From Paludibacteraceae bacterium (lineage in GTDB: Bacteria; Bacteroidota; Bacteroidia; Bacteroidales; Paludibacteraceae), in contig JAFXPK010000032.1 in assembly GCA_017527905.1 (NCBI GenBank), forward strand, positions 51,704 through 115,703: 64,000 nt of DNA, written 5' to 3'. The position numbers and the translations under genes were made by a program. The notes under the pieces were generated by a model, which saw nothing but the letters and a program-made list of their open reading frames with translations, did no database searches and was not told where the DNA came from. Shown one piece after another: positions 62,498 through 64,000 of this stretch (position 1 is the stretch's first letter; the number at the start of each line of letters is the position of its first letter).

Positions 62498-63271
62498 ATG
62501 ATAGGAGCGATTATAGGGGATATCGTAGGCAGTGTCTATGAGTTCCAAAATACAAGGGATTATAATTTTGAGATGTTTCCGAAGGGTGCGTCTTATACGG
62601 ACGACTCCATTTGCACGATAGCTGTTGCGGACGCTATCCTTAGGGGAATTCCGTATCGTGACAGTCTGGTAGAATGGTGCAGGAAGTATCCACATCCGAA
62701 AGGTGCGTATGGAGGATCTTTCGTGAAGTGGATTCATTCCGAGGACCCCCAGCCGTATGGTTCGTACGGCAATGGTTCGGCGATGCGTGTCGCTGCGGTA
62801 GGGTGGGCTTTCGATGAAACCTCCCTTGTGATGGAGGAGGCGAAGAAGTCCGCAGAGTGTAGCCACTCGCATGTGGAGGGCATAAAAGGGGCGCAGGCGA
62901 TCGCTTTGGCGATTCACCATCTTGCTCATCTTCAGGGAGGAAAGGAAGAAGTGTTGGCTATTTGCAAACGGTTCTATGGGGAGGACTATGAGGCTCGATT
63001 GCCGAAGGCGGGGCAGTGGAACGAGACTTGTCAGGGTTGCGTGCCACTTGCGTTGCACCTTTTCCTTCAGTCTGACAGTTTCGAGGATGCGCTGAGAAGA
63101 GCGGTGTCGTACGGGGGAGACTCAGACACGATGGGTGCGATCGTAGGCTCCGTGGCGGAAGCTTTTTATGGGATTCCTAAGGATATGTTGGATGTCGCCC
63201 TTTCGTATCTTCCGCAGGATTTGCTCGGTGTGGTACGACGCTTTGTGGATTTATATGTGCGCAAGGGGTAG
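62498..63271 (+). CDS. ADP-ribosylglycohydrolase (DraG family)
   Basis: A 257-residue Mg-dependent hydrolase that removes ADP-ribose from proteins, DNA or small molecules. The ATG at 62498 (MIGAIIGDIVGSVYEF) is the family start; an upstream in-frame codon at 62459 precedes the -7 element. Metal-site motifs are intact: SYTDDSICTIAVADA (about 33-47) and GGDSDTMGAIVGSVAEAFYG near residue 210. Target unknown; no partner ADP-ribosyltransferase in the window. Confidence 0.92.
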   Translation: MIGAIIGDIVGSVYEFQNTRDYNFEMFPKGASYTDDSICTIAVADAILRGIPYRDSLVEWCRKYPHPKGAYGGSFVKWIHSEDPQPYGSYGNGSAMRVAAVGWAFDETSLVMEEAKKSAECSHSHVEGIKGAQAIALAIHHLAHLQGGKEEVLAICKRFYGEDYEARLPKAGQWNETCQGCVPLALHLFLQSDSFEDALRRAVSYGGDSDTMGAIVGSVAEAFYGIPKDMLDVALSYLPQDLLGVVRRFVDLYVRKG

Positions 63272-63557
63272 GCGATATTTTTCTGTTCACAGGGAAAAAT
63301 GAGGCGAGTAACCCATCTTTGAGATGATTCGAGGGCATGTCCGTGGCATTTTTTTTGACCGAAATTTCTGTTTTCGTGCATATTTCTGCAAATAAATGAT
63401 AAAAATTGGAACCATTTTTCTTAGGAGGAAGGTGTGATTGAATGCTTTTTCCTCCCGAGATGCTATAATGTGTGCTTTTGAATCATAAAAAATTAACTCT
63501 GATTTTCAGTTAATTAGAAAATTTTTCGTCTTTTTTGTGAAAAAAGTTGCCAAAATA
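63272..63557. other. Gap upstream of the rRNA promoters
   Basis: No gene seen. It holds several small inverted repeats: catct/agatg at 63314-63326, ggaggaa/ttcctcc at 63424-63455, and an 8-bp perfect aattaact/agttaatt at 63491-63515. A T-run at 63349-63356 may end the upstream gene. Confidence 0.4.
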
Positions 63558-63558
63558 T

Positions 63559-63589
63559 TTTGTTTGTATTCCGTTTGATACTACTTTTG
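63559..63589 (+). promoter_or_regulatory. rRNA operon promoter P1
   Basis: TTTG at 63559-63562, 19 bp, then TACTTTTG at 63582-63589: full consensus, preceded by an AT-rich tract. Confidence 0.7.
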
Positions 63590-63661
63590 CACCCGCTTTC
63601 GAGGAACAACGATGGCAAACAAAAAGAAGCCAAGAGGGCTTGAAAAAAATATGTTAAAAGT

Positions 63662-63694
63662 TTTGGAGGATAAAAAGAAAATGTTTTACCTTTG
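63662..63694 (+). promoter_or_regulatory. rRNA operon promoter P2
   Basis: TTTG at 63662-63665, 21 bp, then TACCTTTG at 63687-63694. It gives a ~150-nt leader before 16S. Confidence 0.65.
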
Positions 63695-63851
63695 CATCCG
63701 CAAAACGAAAAAACGACCCACTGAAGTGATGGGGAACTATAAGAGAGATCTTTGAGGAAATGGCGATAGACGAAAAGGAAAGACAGGAAAAGCATTACAA
63801 GTAAGTCAATTTCAACCTACGGATGTCCTAGAGCTAAATAAAAACAATTCA

Positions 63852-64000
<149 letters not shown>

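Overview
The window comes from a bacterium of the Bacteroidales. Four things support this: the first ~150 bases of a 16S rRNA gene at the right edge carry Bacteroidetes-type sequence; promoters follow the Bacteroidetes -33 TTTG / -7 TAnnTTTG pattern; several exported proteins end in type IX secretion (T9SS) sorting-like tails; and many families (BspA-like repeats, DUF4924, four-helix-bundle suffix, ilvDBN with an acyl-ACP thioesterase) are typical of the group. Base composition is more balanced than in AT-rich gut Bacteroides, and the T9SS tails argue against Bacteroides sensu stricto. The sequence does not allow a genus call.

Layout. 1-5946: a very large BspA-like surface protein, open at the left edge. 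6.0-7.9 kb: an AlkD-like protein and an exported protein of unknown function. 8.0-10.8 kb: a possible orphan small RNA or leader, then kdsB, a non-catalytic M16 protein and an AlaX-like editing protein. 10.9-15.8 kb: a tightly coupled four-gene operon (PqqD-like RRE, ATP-grasp, PLP decarboxylase with an N-terminal YxxPxL motif, urea-transporter/M23 fusion). This is the best candidate for an undescribed system. 16-18 kb: a four-helix-bundle gene with a 9-bp tandem array, a HEAT-like protein and a hemolysin III protein. 18-25 kb, minus strand: DUF4924, WG-repeat protein, hslR-like gene, mutL, a small membrane protein, Mla-type ABC genes and DUF1846. 25-30 kb, minus strand: ilvD-ilvB-ilvN-thioesterase preceded by a leader peptide and an attenuator terminator. 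30-36 kb: RRM protein, a T9SS cargo, then an outer-membrane-like protein, a TPR protein and a lipoprotein.

36.4-43.7 kb, minus strand: a compact seven-gene aryl-polyene/type II polyketide-like operon (ketosynthase, ACP, two hotdog dehydratases, thioesterase, MMPL exporter fused to a methyltransferase, FAD oxidoreductase). 44-52 kb: SGNH esterase with CBM6, amino-acid permease, lipoprotein, alpha/beta hydrolase and a CotH/lamin-tail T9SS cargo. 52.6-56.8 kb: catalytic M16 peptidase, hpt and adk. 57-60.6 kb, minus strand: a repeat protein built from 219-bp tandem duplications and a beta-helix protein. 61-63.3 kb: ribD and an ADP-ribosylglycohydrolase, separated by a 45-bp-period AT-rich repeat. 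The right edge holds two good rRNA promoters and the start of 16S.

No tRNA, insertion sequence, integrase or CRISPR array was seen. All functional calls come from reading motifs in the sequence; no database search was run.
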